DNA of 64,000 bases from Lysinibacillus piscis (GCF_026012395.1 NZ_BRZA01000001.1:620001-684000), one strand, 5' to 3'; positions 7,294 through 20,009 are shown, counted from the first letter of the stretch. Notes: generated by a model from the sequence alone, not told the origin. Translations and numbers: made by a program.

Positions 7294-7335
7294 CTAATAT
7301 TTGTGTAAAATCAATAGTTTTCACACAAATATTAG
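7294..7335. promoter_or_regulatory. Near-perfect operator palindrome between repressor and early genes
   Basis: Arms CTAATATTTGTGTAAAA and TTTTCACACAAATATTAG differ by one extra base and flank a 7-base centre. It lies 12 bases before the repressor start and on the upstream side of the leftward early genes, so it is the natural binding site of the XRE repressor or the small HTH protein. On the minus strand a TTGATT-17-TAATGT promoter-like pair overlaps it. Confidence 0.65.
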
Positions 7336-7347
7336 AGTTAGGAGTTT

Positions 7348-7761
7348 ATGAATATGGATACTATTGGTTCAAGAATTCGTTTTTTAAGAGGAGAAGCATC
7401 TATTAGTCAGGCTAAATTAGGAAAACAAATTGGTGTTTCAGCAGGTAATGTAGGAGAATGGGAAGCTGGAAGATCTAAGCCTGGAGCAGATGCTTTAATA
7501 GCGCTATCAGATTTTTTCAATGTTACAGCTGATTGGATACTTACAGGAAAAGAATATCCGAAACTAAACACTCAAATATTAGAGCAATTAATTACTAATG
7601 CAGATGACCTTGTAATAATACAAAAATTTCTACTATTAAATGAACGTCAAAAAGGAAAACTGGAGGAACGAATAGATGTTTTGCTTGAAGCAGCCGATTC
7701 TAAAAGAATATCATCCAACTCGGCGCATGGCGAAGAAGCCGCAACAGATGAAACGGCTTAA
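7348..7761 (+). CDS. XRE-family phage repressor
   Basis: A 137-residue protein with an N-terminal Cro/CI-type helix-turn-helix at about 6-62 (GSRIRFLRGEASISQAKLGK, IGVSAGNVGEWEAGRSKPG, LIALSDFFNVTADWILTG). The rest is a helical tail, probably for dimerisation, ending in an acidic stretch. It is the only long rightward gene of the prophage and faces the early genes across a palindrome, as expected for the lysogeny repressor of a Mu-like phage. TAGGAG precedes the ATG; a second ATG two codons on is possible. No protease-type cleavage domain is present. Confidence 0.85.
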   Translation: MNMDTIGSRIRFLRGEASISQAKLGKQIGVSAGNVGEWEAGRSKPGADALIALSDFFNVTADWILTGKEYPKLNTQILEQLITNADDLVIIQKFLLLNERQKGKLEERIDVLLEAADSKRISSNSAHGEEAATDETA

Positions 7762-7888
7762 TTTTTTTGCTAAAATGATAAACTTGTATATCATTTTACC
7801 TTTCGCAATATGTATAAATTTGAAGAATCTATTTTAGGACAGGTTAATCAAATTTTTTCATTATTTTTTTGCAATGAATCATGCAAGT

Positions 7889-7995
7889 TGTCCACTTGAA
7901 TTTTTTGAGTATCGAATGAATGTTGATATTACTGATTTTCGTTCAAGTGGACATGTCTAGTTGAAAAACTTAATTTGTCCAGTTGTCCACTTGAA
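7889..7995. repeat. Three copies of TGTCCACTTGAA in the phage end region
   Basis: Exact 12-base copies lie at 7889-7900 (+), 7942-7953 (inverted, TTCAAGTGGACA) and 7984-7995 (+). Similarity extends further on both sides of the two direct copies (AGTTGTCCACTTGAA). Mu ends carry several transposase-binding repeats in mixed orientation, so these are good candidates for such sites. Confidence 0.65.
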
Positions 7996-8078
7996 ATGTT
8001 CTGAATACAATTAATGTAGATGAAAGTCCATGCAAGCCGTTATATCAATGTTTGCAAGTCTCTGCAAGACGAAATAAA

Positions 8079-8125
8079 GAGGTAATCACATTTTGAACTT
8101 TTACGTTAAAAATCATGATTACCTC
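8079..8125 (+). terminator. Hairpin in phage end region, possible repressor terminator
   Basis: GAGGTAATCA (8079-8088) pairs perfectly with TGATTACCTC (8116-8125) across a 27-base loop, and AATTTTTT follows on the plus strand. This could end the repressor transcript. The long loop also allows a protein-binding inverted repeat. Confidence 0.45.
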
Positions 8126-8277
8126 AATTTTTTGCAAACTATCAAATTTTCTGTCCCAGATTGATTTTCCTTGTATCCCTTGATATCCCTATGTTTCCTC
8201 ATATATCTTAGGTTATCCCACATCACTTATTTTTTGCAGGATTCCTCACAAAAGAACAATAATTCATCATTTTCAAT
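8126..8277. other. Non-coding phage end and junction with host DNA
   Basis: No gene is seen here. The stretch holds three TATCCC/GGGATA copies (about 8175-8217) that may be further transposase contacts. The prophage-host border is presumably at a CA near 8247-8250, before the pyr terminator. With only one end visible, the border stays uncertain by tens of bases. Confidence 0.4.
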
Positions 8278-8313
8278 AAAAAAAGTGGTATGAAAAAACT
8301 TTTCATACCACTT
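8278..8313 (-). terminator. Terminator of the pyr operon
   Basis: A 14-base perfect stem (AAGTGGTATGAAAA / TTTTCATACCACTT) with a tiny loop is followed on the minus strand by TTTTTTT. It lies about 110 bases past the pyrE stop. The gap 8314-8420 otherwise shows no gene. Confidence 0.85.
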
Positions 8314-8420
8314 ACACTTTGTTGTTATTGCAAATTTGTTTATCGCTTTTTGAGTATGGCTAATGCTTCATCTCACCCATACTTTCACCACAAAGTCACT
8401 TTTCTTTATTATTTAAAAAA

Positions 8421-9050
8421 TTAAAGTTCTCCTGCTTTTAATTTAGCATGCCAATCTTGCAGGAATGGAATATCTTCTTCTTTAATAGCGCCAGATTCAT
8501 TAGCTGCTTCTATTAAATAGTCGAAATTTGTTAATGATACATATTTTATACCAGCTTCATCAAATGCTTGTTCTGCACGTGGTAAATTGTAAGTATAGAC
8601 ACATACAACACCTAACACTTCACAGCCAGCTGCACGCAATGCTTCTACTGCTGTAATCGAAGAACCACCTGTAGATACGATATCTTCTACAACAACTACT
8701 TTTTGCCCTGCCGCATATTTTCCTTCAATTTGGTTGCCTCGACCATGCTCTTTTGCTTTTGAGCGAACATAGACCATTGGCAATTCTAAAATATCACTTA
8801 CCCATGCTGCATGTGGGATACCCGCTGTTGCTGTACCTGCTACGATTTCTGTACCACTGAAATTTTCTTTAATAACGGATGCTAAGCCATTTGCTAATTG
8901 TTTACGAATCACTGGATCAGAAATCGTTAAACGTGTATCACAGTAAATAGGTGATTTGATACCTGATGCCCATGTAAATAATTCTGTTGGATTTAATTCA
9001 ACTGCTCCTACTTTTAACATAGCGTGTGCGATTTCGTTTTGTAATGTCAT
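8421..9050 (-). CDS. pyrE: Orotate phosphoribosyltransferase
   Basis: It joins orotate to PRPP to give orotidine 5'-phosphate, the fifth step of UMP synthesis. The PRPP-binding motif VVVVEDIVSTGGSS is at about 114-127 and the orotate-site GIKSPIYCDTR near 30. I place the start at the ATG at 9050 (MTLQNEIAH), 6 bases after GGGAGGC, giving 209 residues; an ATG at 9065 lies within pyrF and has no ribosome binding site. It is the last gene of the pyr operon, 2 bases after pyrF, and is followed by a strong terminator and the prophage. Confidence 0.97.
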   Translation of the reverse strand: MTLQNEIAHAMLKVGAVELNPTELFTWASGIKSPIYCDTRLTISDPVIRKQLANGLASVIKENFSGTEIVAGTATAGIPHAAWVSDILELPMVYVRSKAKEHGRGNQIEGKYAAGQKVVVVEDIVSTGGSSITAVEALRAAGCEVLGVVCVYTYNLPRAEQAFDEAGIKYVSLTNFDYLIEAANESGAIKEEDIPFLQDWHAKLKAGEL

Positions 9051-9052
9051 TT

Positions 9053-9756
9053 TTATGCCTCCCATAATTCACGTACTTGTTTGTATGCTGCTACTGGATT
9101 TTGTGCACCTGTTACAGCGCGACCAACAACGATTAATGAAGATCCATCATGCTTTGCCCCATCTGGCGTTGCAATGCGTTTTTGGTCATGCGTGTCACCG
9201 CCCGCTAGACGAATACCTGGTGTTACACGTAAGAAATCCTCTCCACATGCATCTGCAATTGCTTGTGCCTCATGAACAGAGCATACCACGCCATTTAAGC
9301 CCGCTTCTTTTGTTAAGCTTGCATAATGTAACACAGATTCTTGTAAGGATAATGCAATTTTTTGCTCTCGTTGCATTTGCTCCTCTGTTGTTGATGTTAA
9401 TTGTGTCACAGCAATTAATGCAGCACGTTTACTTCCTACTGCTGTTCCTGCCTCTAGCCCTTCAAGTGCTGCCTCCATCATCGGACGCCCACCCGCTGCA
9501 TGAACATTGACTAAATCAACGCCCAATTTTGCTAAGCCCTTCATAGCAGAGCCAACTGTATTTGGAATATCATGTAGCTTTAAATCTAGGAAAATATCAT
9601 GTCCAAGTGCCTTTACTTTGCGTACAATATCTGGACCTTCCTGCATATAGAGTTCCATACCAATTTTCACAAAAAGAGGTTCATTAAATTGCTGTAAAAA
9701 ATCAAATACATGCTGTTCACTTGGAAAATCCAGTGCCAATATCGGTTTTGTATTCA

Positions 9757-9757
<1 letters not shown>
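9053..9757 (-). CDS. pyrF: Orotidine 5'-phosphate decarboxylase
   Basis: It decarboxylates OMP to UMP, the last step of the pathway. At 234 residues it has the usual bacterial length. The catalytic segment [14 protein letters not shown] is at about 58-71, with the DFP start of the barrel near residue 10 and [16 protein letters not shown] near 180-195. AAGGAG precedes the ATG, which overlaps the pyrD stop by one base (TAATG), so the two are coupled. Confidence 0.97.
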
Positions 9758-11438
<1,681 letters not shown>

Positions 11439-11439
11439 A

Positions 11440-14400
11440 TTAATGTACCACCTCCGCTTTTGGCATTACTTCTGCTGTAAATGTCATCGATTCAATCACA
11501 CGTAGCATTGCTTCTGCTGTATCTAATGAAGTTAAGCAAGGTACACCATTTTCAACAGATTCACGGCGAATACGGAATCCATCACGTGCTGGCTGTTTAC
11601 CTTTCGTTAATGTATTCACGACAAGTTGTGCTTCACCATTTTGGATAACATCAATTAACGTTTTACCCTTTGCACCGATTTTTTCAACAACATCTGTACG
11701 CACACCAGCTTCTTCAAACGCTTTTGCTGTACCTGCTGTTGCCATAATGCGGTAGCCAACTGTTGAGAAACGTTTTGCGATAGCAATAGCTTCTTCTTTA
11801 TCTTTGTCAGACACTGTGAATAACACTGTGCCCTCTGTGCGAATTTCCATACCTGCTGCTACTAAGCCTTTATATAATGCTTTTTCAAGTGTTGCATCTT
11901 TCCCCATTACTTCCCCTGTTGATTTCATTTCAGGCCCTAATGTAATGTCCACACGACGCAGTTTAGCAAATGAGAAGACTGGGACTTTGACGAATACACC
12001 TTTTTGTTCTTGTGCTAAGCCTGTTGGATACCCTTGCTCTACAATTGATTTACCAAGAATCGCCTTTGTTGCGATGTTCGCCATCGGGATATTCGTAATT
12101 TTACTTAGGAATGGCACTGTACGAGATGAACGTGGGTTGACCTCGATCACATAGACTTCACCTTGTGAAATAACGTACTGGATGTTCATTAAACCAATGA
12201 TGCCAAGACCTTTCGCAAGACGTGTTGTGTAATCTACTAATGTATCTTTTTGTACTTGTGTTAATTTTTGTGGTGGGTAAACAGAGATGGAGTCACCAGA
12301 GTGTACTCCTGCACGCTCAATATGTTCCATAATCCCTGGAATTAAGACATTTTCTCCATCACAAATTGCATCGACTTCAATTTCTTGACCAGTTAAATAG
12401 CGGTCTACTAATACTGGGTGATCTGGTGATGCTTCTACAGCATTTTCCATGTAGTGTTTCAATTCTTCTGTATTGTAGACGATTTCCATTGCACGTCCAC
12501 CAAGTACATAAGAAGGACGTACTAATACTGGGAAGCCTAGACGGTCACCAATGGCAATCGCTTCTTCTGTCGATACAGCCGTTTCACCTTGTGGCTGTGG
12601 AATATCTAGCTCACGTAATGCTTGCTCAAATTTATCACGGTTTTCAGCACGATCAATATCTTCCAGCGTTGTACCTAAAATTTTCACACCATTTGCAGCT
12701 AGTTTATCAGCAAGATTGATTGCTGTTTGACCACCGAACTGCACAACTACACCGATTGGCTGCTCTAAATCGATAATGTGCATCACATCTTCAATTGTTA
12801 ATGGCTCGAAGTATAATTTATCCGAAACCGAGAAGTCTGTAGACACTGTTTCTGGATTTGAGTTGATGATAATAGCCTCATAGCCAGCCTCTTGAATTGC
12901 CCATACAGAGTGCACTGTTGCATAGTCAAACTCTACCCCTTGACCGATACGAATTGGACCTGAGCCTAGTACGATGACAGATGGTTTCTCTGATTTAATG
13001 GATTCATTTTCATCTTCATATGTGCCGTAGAAGTATGGTGTTTCTGACTCAAATTCTGCTGCACATGTATCAACCATTTTATACACTGGAATAATGCCAT
13101 GCTCTTTACGGAAAGCATATACTTCCTCAGGTGTTGTTGCCCAAAGCTCTGCTACTTTTTTATCTGCAAAGCCAAGACGTTTTGCTGTACGTAATACTTC
13201 TTTATCGTTTTGATTGTCAGCAAGTGTTTGCTCCATATCCACGATGTTTTTGAATTTATTTAAGAAGAATAAGTCGATTGCAGACCACTCATGGATTTGC
13301 TCGATTGTGACACCACGACGTAATGCTTCACCGATAAAGAATAGACGCTCATCTCCTGCTTTGCGAATACGTTTTTCAATCCATGTGTCTGAATTTTCTT
13401 CAGCATGTTTTAGCTCTAAATGTACTTGTCCTGTTTCCAGTGAACGTACAGCCTTTAACATCGCTTCTTCAAATGTGCGTCCTAATGCCATTACTTCACC
13501 AGTCGCCTTCATTTGTGTGCCTAGATTACGTTTTGCTGATTCAAATTTATCGAATGGCCAGCGTGGGATTTTCGCTACGATATAATCTAGAGCTGGCTCA
13601 AAGCATGCATACGTAGAGCCTGTTACTGGGTTTTTAATTTCATCTAATGTTAAGCCGACAGCGATTTTTGCTGCTAATTTAGCGATTGGATAACCAGTTG
13701 CTTTTGATGCTAATGCAGATGAACGTGATACACGTGGGTTTACTTCGATTACATAATAATTGAAGCTATATGGATCAAGTGCTAATTGCACGTTACAGCC
13801 ACCCTCGATTTTTAATGCACGAATAATATCTAATGAAATATTACGTAGCATTTGGTTTTCACGATCTGACAATGTTTGTGTTGGTGCAACTACAATGGAG
13901 TCACCTGTATGAATGCCAACAGGGTCTACGTTTTCCATATTACATACAACAATCGCATTGTCCACAGCGTCACGCATTACTTCATATTCAATTTCTTTAT
14001 AGCCTGCAATCGATTTTTCAAGTAAACATTGTGTTACTGGTGAGTATTTCAAACCAGATGTCACGATTTCCTCTAAATCTTGGTCATTGTAGCAAATACC
14101 TCCCCCTGTACCACCAAGCGTGAAGGCAGGACGCACGATTACTGGATAACCAATTCTTGCCACGAAATTTTTCGCTTCGTCTAAGTTATGAATAATATCT
14201 GACTCAGGTACTGGTGCCCCTAATTCGTACATCAGGTTACGGAATAAATCACGGTCCTCTGCTTTATGAATCGCATCTAGCTTTGTACCAAGAATTTCAA
14301 TGCCTAGCTCATCCAAAATGCCTGACTGGTCTAATTCAATCGCCATATTTAAGCCTGTTTGACCACCAAGTGTTGGTAAAATGGCATCTGGACGTTCTTT

Positions 14401-14637
14401 ACGCAAAATACGTGATACAAATTCTAAACTAATTGGTTCGATATAAACTTTATCGGCAATTTCTGTATCTGTCATAATTGTTGCAGGATTAGAGTTTATT
14501 AAAATAACACGATAACCTTCTTCTTTTAATGAAAGACAGGCTTGTGTTCCTGCATAGTCAAATTCTGCTGCTTGTCCAATGACAATCGGACCTGAACCAA
14601 TTACTAAAATTGTTTCGATATCTGTACGTTTAGGCAT
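11440..14637 (-). CDS. carB: Carbamoyl-phosphate synthase, large subunit
   Basis: The 1065-residue large subunit makes carbamoyl phosphate from bicarbonate, ATP and ammonia supplied by CarA. Two homologous halves are visible, each with an ATP-grasp domain: [18 protein letters not shown] near 11-28 and [18 protein letters not shown] near 557-574. The C-terminal allosteric domain begins near 930. Length and motifs match PyrAB of Bacillus. It overlaps carA by 8 bases. Being in the pyr operon, it is the pyrimidine-regulated enzyme; an arginine-specific copy may exist elsewhere. Confidence 0.98.
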   Translation of the reverse strand: MPKRTDIETILVIGSGPIVIGQAAEFDYAGTQACLSLKEEGYRVILINSNPATIMTDTEIADKVYIEPISLEFVSRILRKERPDAILPTLGGQTGLNMAIELDQSGILDELGIEILGTKLDAIHKAEDRDLFRNLMYELGAPVPESDIIHNLDEAKNFVARIGYPVIVRPAFTLGGTGGGICYNDQDLEEIVTSGLKYSPVTQCLLEKSIAGYKEIEYEVMRDAVDNAIVVCNMENVDPVGIHTGDSIVVAPTQTLSDRENQMLRNISLDIIRALKIEGGCNVQLALDPYSFNYYVIEVNPRVSRSSALASKATGYPIAKLAAKIAVGLTLDEIKNPVTGSTYACFEPALDYIVAKIPRWPFDKFESAKRNLGTQMKATGEVMALGRTFEEAMLKAVRSLETGQVHLELKHAEENSDTWIEKRIRKAGDERLFFIGEALRRGVTIEQIHEWSAIDLFFLNKFKNIVDMEQTLADNQNDKEVLRTAKRLGFADKKVAELWATTPEEVYAFRKEHGIIPVYKMVDTCAAEFESETPYFYGTYEDENESIKSEKPSVIVLGSGPIRIGQGVEFDYATVHSVWAIQEAGYEAIIINSNPETVSTDFSVSDKLYFEPLTIEDVMHIIDLEQPIGVVVQFGGQTAINLADKLAANGVKILGTTLEDIDRAENRDKFEQALRELDIPQPQGETAVSTEEAIAIGDRLGFPVLVRPSYVLGGRAMEIVYNTEELKHYMENAVEASPDHPVLVDRYLTGQEIEVDAICDGENVLIPGIMEHIERAGVHSGDSISVYPPQKLTQVQKDTLVDYTTRLAKGLGIIGLMNIQYVISQGEVYVIEVNPRSSRTVPFLSKITNIPMANIATKAILGKSIVEQGYPTGLAQEQKGVFVKVPVFSFAKLRRVDITLGPEMKSTGEVMGKDATLEKALYKGLVAAGMEIRTEGTVLFTVSDKDKEEAIAIAKRFSTVGYRIMATAGTAKAFEEAGVRTDVVEKIGAKGKTLIDVIQNGEAQLVVNTLTKGKQPARDGFRIRRESVENGVPCLTSLDTAEAMLRVIESMTFTAEVMPKAEVVH

Positions 14638-15733
14638 GTTGTTTCCCCTTCCCTGCTTCTGTTTCCATCATTTCAATAAATTCATCAAATAAATGATTTG
14701 AATCTTCTGGACCTGGTGATGCTTCTGGATGATATTGCACTGTGAAAATTGGATATTGCTTATGGCGTACCCCTTCACATGTACCATCATTTAAGGCGAT
14801 ATGTGTTAACTCTAAATCTGTATCCTTTAAGGATTCAATATCAATTGCATAGCCATGATTTTGAGATGTTAAATCTGTACGACCTGTGCGTAAATCTTTG
14901 ACTGGGTGATTTCCTCCACGATGTCCAAATGGCAACTTAAATGATTTCGCTCCACTTGCTAAAGAGAAAATTTGGTGTCCTAAGCAAATACCAAACATCG
15001 GTACTTTGCCAATTAAATTGCGTACTGTTTCAATACCCTCAGCTACATCTTCTGGATTCCCTGGTCCATTGGATAACATAATACCATCTGGATGCCATGC
15101 TAAAATATCCTCTGCTGATGTGTTATATGGCACAACCAATACATCACAATCACGTTTATTTAATTCACGAAGAATCCCATGTTTCATACCGTAGTCGATT
15201 AACACAACACGTTTTCCACGACCTGGTGAAGGGTACGCTGCTTTTGGTGATACTTCTTGTACATGGTGTGTAATCGCTGGTGTCGCTTGTAATTGTGCGA
15301 CAATCTCGTCAACATTTACTTCTTCATCTGCTGCCGTTAAAATCGCTTTAACAGAGCCTTTGCTGCGAATAATACGTGTTAGTTTACGTGTGTCAATTCC
15401 TTCAATCCCAGGAATATCCTTCGATGTTAAATACGCATCTAACGTTAAGTCACAGCGGAAGTTTGAAGGTGTTTTCGCTAGTTCACGTACGACAAAACCA
15501 CGAATTGCTGGTGTAATCGATTCAAAATCATCACGATTAATGCCGTAGTTACCAATCAATGGATATGTTAAGGTAACAATTTGTCCATAGAATGAAGGAT
15601 CGGAAATGGTTTCCTGATAACCTGTCATACCTGTTGTGAAAACAACCTCACCTTGTGAAGCACGTTCACTACCGAACGCTATCCCCGTAAATACTGTGCC
15701 ATCTTCTAGAATTAGTAAACGTTTTTTCATCAT
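14630..15733 (-). CDS. carA: Carbamoyl-phosphate synthase, glutaminase subunit
   Basis: It hydrolyses glutamine and channels ammonia to CarB. The N-terminal domain starts [14 protein letters not shown]. The class I amidotransferase has its cysteine nucleophile in [10 protein letters not shown] (about 245-254) and the His/Glu pair in YHPEASPGP (about 335-343). Two ATG codons open the frame; the second (15730) is better spaced from AGGAGGC. It overlaps both pyrC and carB by a few bases. Confidence 0.97.
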   Translation of the reverse strand: MMKKRLLILEDGTVFTGIAFGSERASQGEVVFTTGMTGYQETISDPSFYGQIVTLTYPLIGNYGINRDDFESITPAIRGFVVRELAKTPSNFRCDLTLDAYLTSKDIPGIEGIDTRKLTRIIRSKGSVKAILTAADEEVNVDEIVAQLQATPAITHHVQEVSPKAAYPSPGRGKRVVLIDYGMKHGILRELNKRDCDVLVVPYNTSAEDILAWHPDGIMLSNGPGNPEDVAEGIETVRNLIGKVPMFGICLGHQIFSLASGAKSFKLPFGHRGGNHPVKDLRTGRTDLTSQNHGYAIDIESLKDTDLELTHIALNDGTCEGVRHKQYPIFTVQYHPEASPGPEDSNHLFDEFIEMMETEAGKGKQHA

Positions 15734-17007
15734 TCTGCCTCCTGATATACGATATTGCCTTCAAAAATTGTCAGTACTGGCCATCCTTTTGCTACCCAGC
15801 CATTGAATGGTGTATTGCGCCCTTTAGATACAAAGCCCTCTGCATCAATTGTTTGTTCCTTCGATAAATCAAGTAAAATCATGTCAGCCGAAGCCCCCAC
15901 TTCCAATCTACCGTATGGTAAATCGAAAATTTTTGCTGCTTTGACAGTCATCCAATCAATCAATTGCTTTAATGTCCATTTACCTGTTTCCACAAATTGT
16001 GTATATAATAGTGGGAACGCTGTTTCAAAGCCCACAATGCCAAATGGTGCACCTACCATACCACAACATTTTTCCTCTACTGTATGTGGTGCATGGTCTG
16101 TTGCAATACAATCAATCGTGCCATCTAGCAATGCGGCATGTAAGGAATCCTTATCATCTGCTGCACGTAATGGCGGATTCATCTTCCAATTTGCATCATC
16201 TGAAGGGATGTCCATTTCTTCAAGTAATAAATGGTGCGGACAAACCTCTGCTGTCACACGAATACCCGCTGCTTTTGCATCACGCACTGCACGAACAGAT
16301 TCTTTTGATGATACGTGACAGACATGATAACGAGCACCTGCCGCCTCTGCTAGTAATACATCTCGTGCAATTTGTACAGATTCACAGATGGACGGAATAC
16401 CTGGTAAACCAAGCTCCTTATTGCGTTTCCCTTCATGCATAACCCCATCATAAATGAGTGAATTATCTTCACAATGTGCCACAACAACCATATCGTGCTG
16501 TGCTGCATCCTGCATTTGCTCATACATCGTACTTGCTAGCTGAATACCTACACCATCATCCGAAAACGCTACTGCACCTTGTGCTTTCAACTCTACGATA
16601 TTTGTACGTACCTCACCAGAAATATCCTTTGTTAAAGAGCCATATGGCAGTACACGAATGACTGCACTTTCTTGAATAAGACCTTTGATCAACTGCATAT
16701 TTTCAACTGAATCAGGTACTGGCTTTGTATTTGGCATCGCACAAATCGTTGTGAAGCCACCTTTTGCAGCAGAGGCTGAGCCTGTCGCAATCGTTTCTTT
16801 ATGTTCAAAGCCTGGCTCACGTAAATGTGTGTGTACATCGATAAAGCCTGGTGCAACGATGAATCCATTACCTTCAATTATTTCAGCATTTTCTAGCTGT
16901 ACATCTTGTCCAATTGCTGTAATTTTGCCATCAGCCATTGCGATATTTACCGTTTGTAATTCACCTTGCTCATTTAGCATTTGCACATTTTGAAGTACCT
17001 TTGTCAT
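15730..17007 (-). CDS. pyrC: Dihydroorotase
   Basis: It closes carbamoyl aspartate to dihydroorotate. The 425-residue protein is the long type I form with the zinc-binding [10 protein letters not shown] at about 58-67 and further metal ligands in HCEDN and CHVSS. Asp in ATDHAPH (about 303-309) is the catalytic residue. It starts one base after the pyrB stop region and overlaps carA. Confidence 0.97.
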   Translation of the reverse strand: MTKVLQNVQMLNEQGELQTVNIAMADGKITAIGQDVQLENAEIIEGNGFIVAPGFIDVHTHLREPGFEHKETIATGSASAAKGGFTTICAMPNTKPVPDSVENMQLIKGLIQESAVIRVLPYGSLTKDISGEVRTNIVELKAQGAVAFSDDGVGIQLASTMYEQMQDAAQHDMVVVAHCEDNSLIYDGVMHEGKRNKELGLPGIPSICESVQIARDVLLAEAAGARYHVCHVSSKESVRAVRDAKAAGIRVTAEVCPHHLLLEEMDIPSDDANWKMNPPLRAADDKDSLHAALLDGTIDCIATDHAPHTVEEKCCGMVGAPFGIVGFETAFPLLYTQFVETGKWTLKQLIDWMTVKAAKIFDLPYGRLEVGASADMILLDLSKEQTIDAEGFVSKGRNTPFNGWVAKGWPVLTIFEGNIVYQEAE

Positions 17008-17008
17008 C

Positions 17009-17890
17009 TTATTCTCTCCCTTTTAAAATGGTTTCGACAATCGCCATACGTGTAAAGACGCCATTACGTACTTGTTCAAAAATACGAGAGCGTTCACACT
17101 CCACTAGCTCTGATGTAATTTCTACATCTCGATTGACAGGTGCTGGATGCATAATAATCGCTGTATCTTTCATTCGCTGCTCTCTTTCAATCGTCAAGCC
17201 GTATTTTTCATGATAGCTTTCTTTTGAAAAACTTTTATTCACCTTATGACGTTCATGCTGTACACGAAGTAACATAATGACATCACTTGTCTCGATTAAA
17301 TCATCCCATGAATGGTGTGCCTCAAAGCCACCAGCCCATTCTTCTGGACAAAGGAAGTGAACATTTGCCCCTAAACGTTGTAGAGCTGATGCATTTGATT
17401 TGGCTACACGACTATGCGAGATGTCACCTGCAATTGTAATATTTAAACCTTCAAATGAACCGAATTCTTTTTTGATGGTGTAAAGATCTAGTAATGATTG
17501 AGAAGGATGTTGCCCTGCTCCATCACCTGCATTAATGACGGCAACATTAATACCTTCTAGTAATTCGTTGTAGTATTCATCTTCGGTGGCACGAATAACG
17601 ACGGCATCTATACCAATCATCTCTAACGTTTTTACCGTATCATACATTGTTTCCCCTTTTGTGACACTTGAAAACCCTGCATCAAACGGAATCACTGTAC
17701 AGCCTATTTTACGCTCAGCCATTTCAAAGCTCGTTTTTGTACGTGTACTTGGTTCAAAAAATAAGTTAGCTACGTTGTAAGACTTAGATAATACGGATGT
17801 TTCACCGTTTTCAAATGCTTGTGCACGATCTAGAATAGTGTTAATTTCTTCTACTGTTAAATGTTCCATTGATAATAAATTCTTCATCAT
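17009..17890 (-). CDS. pyrB: Aspartate carbamoyltransferase
   Basis: It condenses carbamoyl phosphate with aspartate, the committed step. The carbamoyl-phosphate motif [12 protein letters not shown] is at about 46-57 and [10 protein letters not shown] near 252-261. At 293 residues it is the unregulated, catalytic-only Bacillus type; no pyrI is present. GGAGG lies close to two consecutive ATG codons; the second has better spacing. Confidence 0.97.
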   Translation of the reverse strand: MMKNLLSMEHLTVEEINTILDRAQAFENGETSVLSKSYNVANLFFEPSTRTKTSFEMAERKIGCTVIPFDAGFSSVTKGETMYDTVKTLEMIGIDAVVIRATEDEYYNELLEGINVAVINAGDGAGQHPSQSLLDLYTIKKEFGSFEGLNITIAGDISHSRVAKSNASALQRLGANVHFLCPEEWAGGFEAHHSWDDLIETSDVIMLLRVQHERHKVNKSFSKESYHEKYGLTIEREQRMKDTAIIMHPAPVNRDVEITSELVECERSRIFEQVRNGVFTRMAIVETILKGRE

Positions 17891-17924
17891 GCATCCTCCA
17901 TTAACGTGTTTATCCTCAAATAGA

Positions 17925-19220
17925 CTACTTCGATTTCACAGGTATTTCTGCTTCTTTTCTTCCTGGTAATACAAGGTTTAACACAACACCAATAATCGCT
18001 GCTAGTGCCATTCCCTCTAAACTTAGAGCTTCGGTAATAACAATTTTTGCACCACCGATACCAATGACCAAAATAACAGAGGCAATGACTAAGTTACGGC
18101 TATTACCAAAGTCAATATGCTGATCAACTAACATCCGTAACCCACTCGCTGCAATAATCCCAAACAGCAAGATGGACACGCCACCAAGAACTGCTGTTGG
18201 AATGGTAGCAATCACAGCCATAGCTTTCCCAAAGAACGCTAGCACAATGGCTAATACTGCTGCTCCTGCAATCACATAAATACTATAAATACGTGTAATT
18301 GCTAGCACACCGATATTTTCACCGTATGTTGTTTTCGGCGGTCCCCCGATACAGGCACTAATCAATGTTCCTAAACCATCACCTAAAAGAGAACGGTGTA
18401 AACCAGGCTCTTTAATATAGTCACGATTCACTACTTTGCCTAGCACTAACTGATGACCGATATGTTCTGAAATTGTGACAATAACAATCGGCACCATAAT
18501 CAGAAGAATTTTAGTCGTGATTTCAAAATCATAATGGACACCTGGAATTAAGAAATCAGGCTTAGCAAAAAAGGATGCCTTCGCTATTGGTGCATAATCC
18601 ACAATTCCAATCATCATGGAATAAAGATACCCTACGATTAACCCCATTAAAATCGGCATCGTACTTAAAATGCCTTTAAAGAAAATCGTGAAAATAATCG
18701 CTGTAAATAAGGTAACCAAGGCAGCTGAAAAATGTAGCATACTATACTTACCATCTACATTCATCGCCATGTTGACTGCTGTACCCGATAAACCTAGTCC
18801 AATGACCATCGTGACAGGTCCTACAACGATAGGCGGTAAAATTTTCATAATCCATTGATAGCCACTTTTCCAAATCACTAAGGATACAAGACCATATGTA
18901 ATCCCTACAGCCATTGCACCAATCATGGCATTGCCTGGATGGACGCTTGCCCCATTTTCATTTAACCCGCCTGCTGCAAGAAGGATTGGCGTGATAAAGG
19001 CAAAGGATGAGCCTAAATAAGCAGGCACTTGAAATTTCGTAATGAGTAAAAAGCATAATGTTGCAATCCCACTTGTTAACAGTGCAATTGCTGGGCTAAG
19101 ACCTACAAGTGTAGGCACTAAAATAGTTGAACCAAACATGGCAAACATATGCTGAAAACTTAATGTCACCAATTGAATCGGTGTTGGCTTATCTTGAACA
19201 TCTAATATCGCTTTTGACAT
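17925..19220 (-). CDS. pyrP: Uracil permease
   Basis: A 431-residue membrane protein of the nucleobase-cation symporter 2 family with about 12-14 hydrophobic segments. The first lines (QLVTLSFQHMFAMFGSTILV) and the GTLISACIGGPPKTTYGENIG signature at about 288-308 are typical of uracil/xanthine permeases, and the operon position makes it the uracil carrier. It imports uracil for salvage. The gap to pyrB (34 bases) has no attenuator, unlike in Bacillus subtilis. Confidence 0.95.
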   Translation of the reverse strand: MSKAILDVQDKPTPIQLVTLSFQHMFAMFGSTILVPTLVGLSPAIALLTSGIATLCFLLITKFQVPAYLGSSFAFITPILLAAGGLNENGASVHPGNAMIGAMAVGITYGLVSLVIWKSGYQWIMKILPPIVVGPVTMVIGLGLSGTAVNMAMNVDGKYSMLHFSAALVTLFTAIIFTIFFKGILSTMPILMGLIVGYLYSMMIGIVDYAPIAKASFFAKPDFLIPGVHYDFEITTKILLIMVPIVIVTISEHIGHQLVLGKVVNRDYIKEPGLHRSLLGDGLGTLISACIGGPPKTTYGENIGVLAITRIYSIYVIAGAAVLAIVLAFFGKAMAVIATIPTAVLGGVSILLFGIIAASGLRMLVDQHIDFGNSRNLVIASVILVIGIGGAKIVITEALSLEGMALAAIIGVVLNLVLPGRKEAEIPVKSK

Positions 19221-19234
19221 GTTGGCTCCTCTCC

Positions 19235-19786
<552 letters not shown>

Positions 19787-19809
19787 CTACTCTCCCTCCT
19801 TTTATCCAT

Positions 19810-19934
19810 AAAAAAACCTCTCGAGGCGAGTAGCCTGAGAGGGTTAAAAGACATGTTTAAAGAGCATGACGAAAATTTTGCATCACAAAATTTCACAACA
19901 CGTTAAGCATTTACCTTCTCAGCCTCTCTGGACT
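19810..19934 (-). promoter_or_regulatory. PyrR-dependent attenuator of the pyr operon
   Basis: On the minus strand the leader holds the PyrR-binding loop TCCAGAGAGGCTGAGAAGG (19913-19934 region), matching the known consensus. Further on is a terminator, CCTCTCAGGC / GCCTCGAGAGG followed by TTTTTTT (19810-19843). High UMP with PyrR would favour the terminator. It is the only such element I find; the pyrR-pyrP and pyrP-pyrB gaps are too short for one. Confidence 0.9.
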
Positions 19935-19980
19935 GCCATTAAAGGTTTCTATTTAGTTACGTATTTCTTTGCTTTTGCTT

Positions 19981-20009
19981 ATTATAGACTTTCTTCAGCT
20001 ATCCGTCAA
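19981..20009 (-). promoter_or_regulatory. Promoter of the pyr operon
   Basis: TTGACG and TATAAT are separated by exactly 17 bases on the minus strand, a near-consensus SigA promoter. The -35 box overlaps the TGA of rluD (20006-20008). Transcription would start near 19973, ahead of the attenuator. Confidence 0.85.

Larger units (their letters stand above)
1..8250 (-). mobile_element. Mu-like transposable prophage (one end; left part outside window)
   Basis: The gene order matches the early half of a Mu-type phage read leftward: a divergent repressor (7348-7761), small early regulators, DDE transposase (4244-6184), MuB-type ATPase (3357-4247), a run of small early genes, GemA (725-1096) and a Mor-type activator (146-448). 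Morphogenesis genes would follow beyond the left edge. The phage end must lie between the repressor and the pyr operon terminator at 8278. A CA dinucleotide at about 8247-8250 (TG on the other strand, as at Mu ends) is a plausible terminus, but I cannot see the other end or a target duplication, so the exact border is inferred. Confidence 0.85.

Noticed and set aside
1-8250. Anti-phage defence island in the accessory region
   Set aside because: All recognisable genes fit a Mu-like early region; no nuclease, methylase, toxin-antitoxin or other defence protein is seen.
7762-8277. CRISPR-like array in the repeat-bearing phage end
   Set aside because: Only three 12-base copies, one inverted, with uneven spacing and no unique spacers of fixed length.
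8314-8420. Possible extra gene or phage border between the pyr terminator and pyrE
   Set aside because: No frame with a ribosome binding site, and the imperfect inverted repeats are weak; treated as the pyrE 3' region.
8956-9510. Long open frame opposite pyrE/pyrF, and many similar ones opposite carB, ileS and the pbp genes
   Set aside because: Shadow frames of well-supported genes, with no ribosome binding site or recognisable protein.
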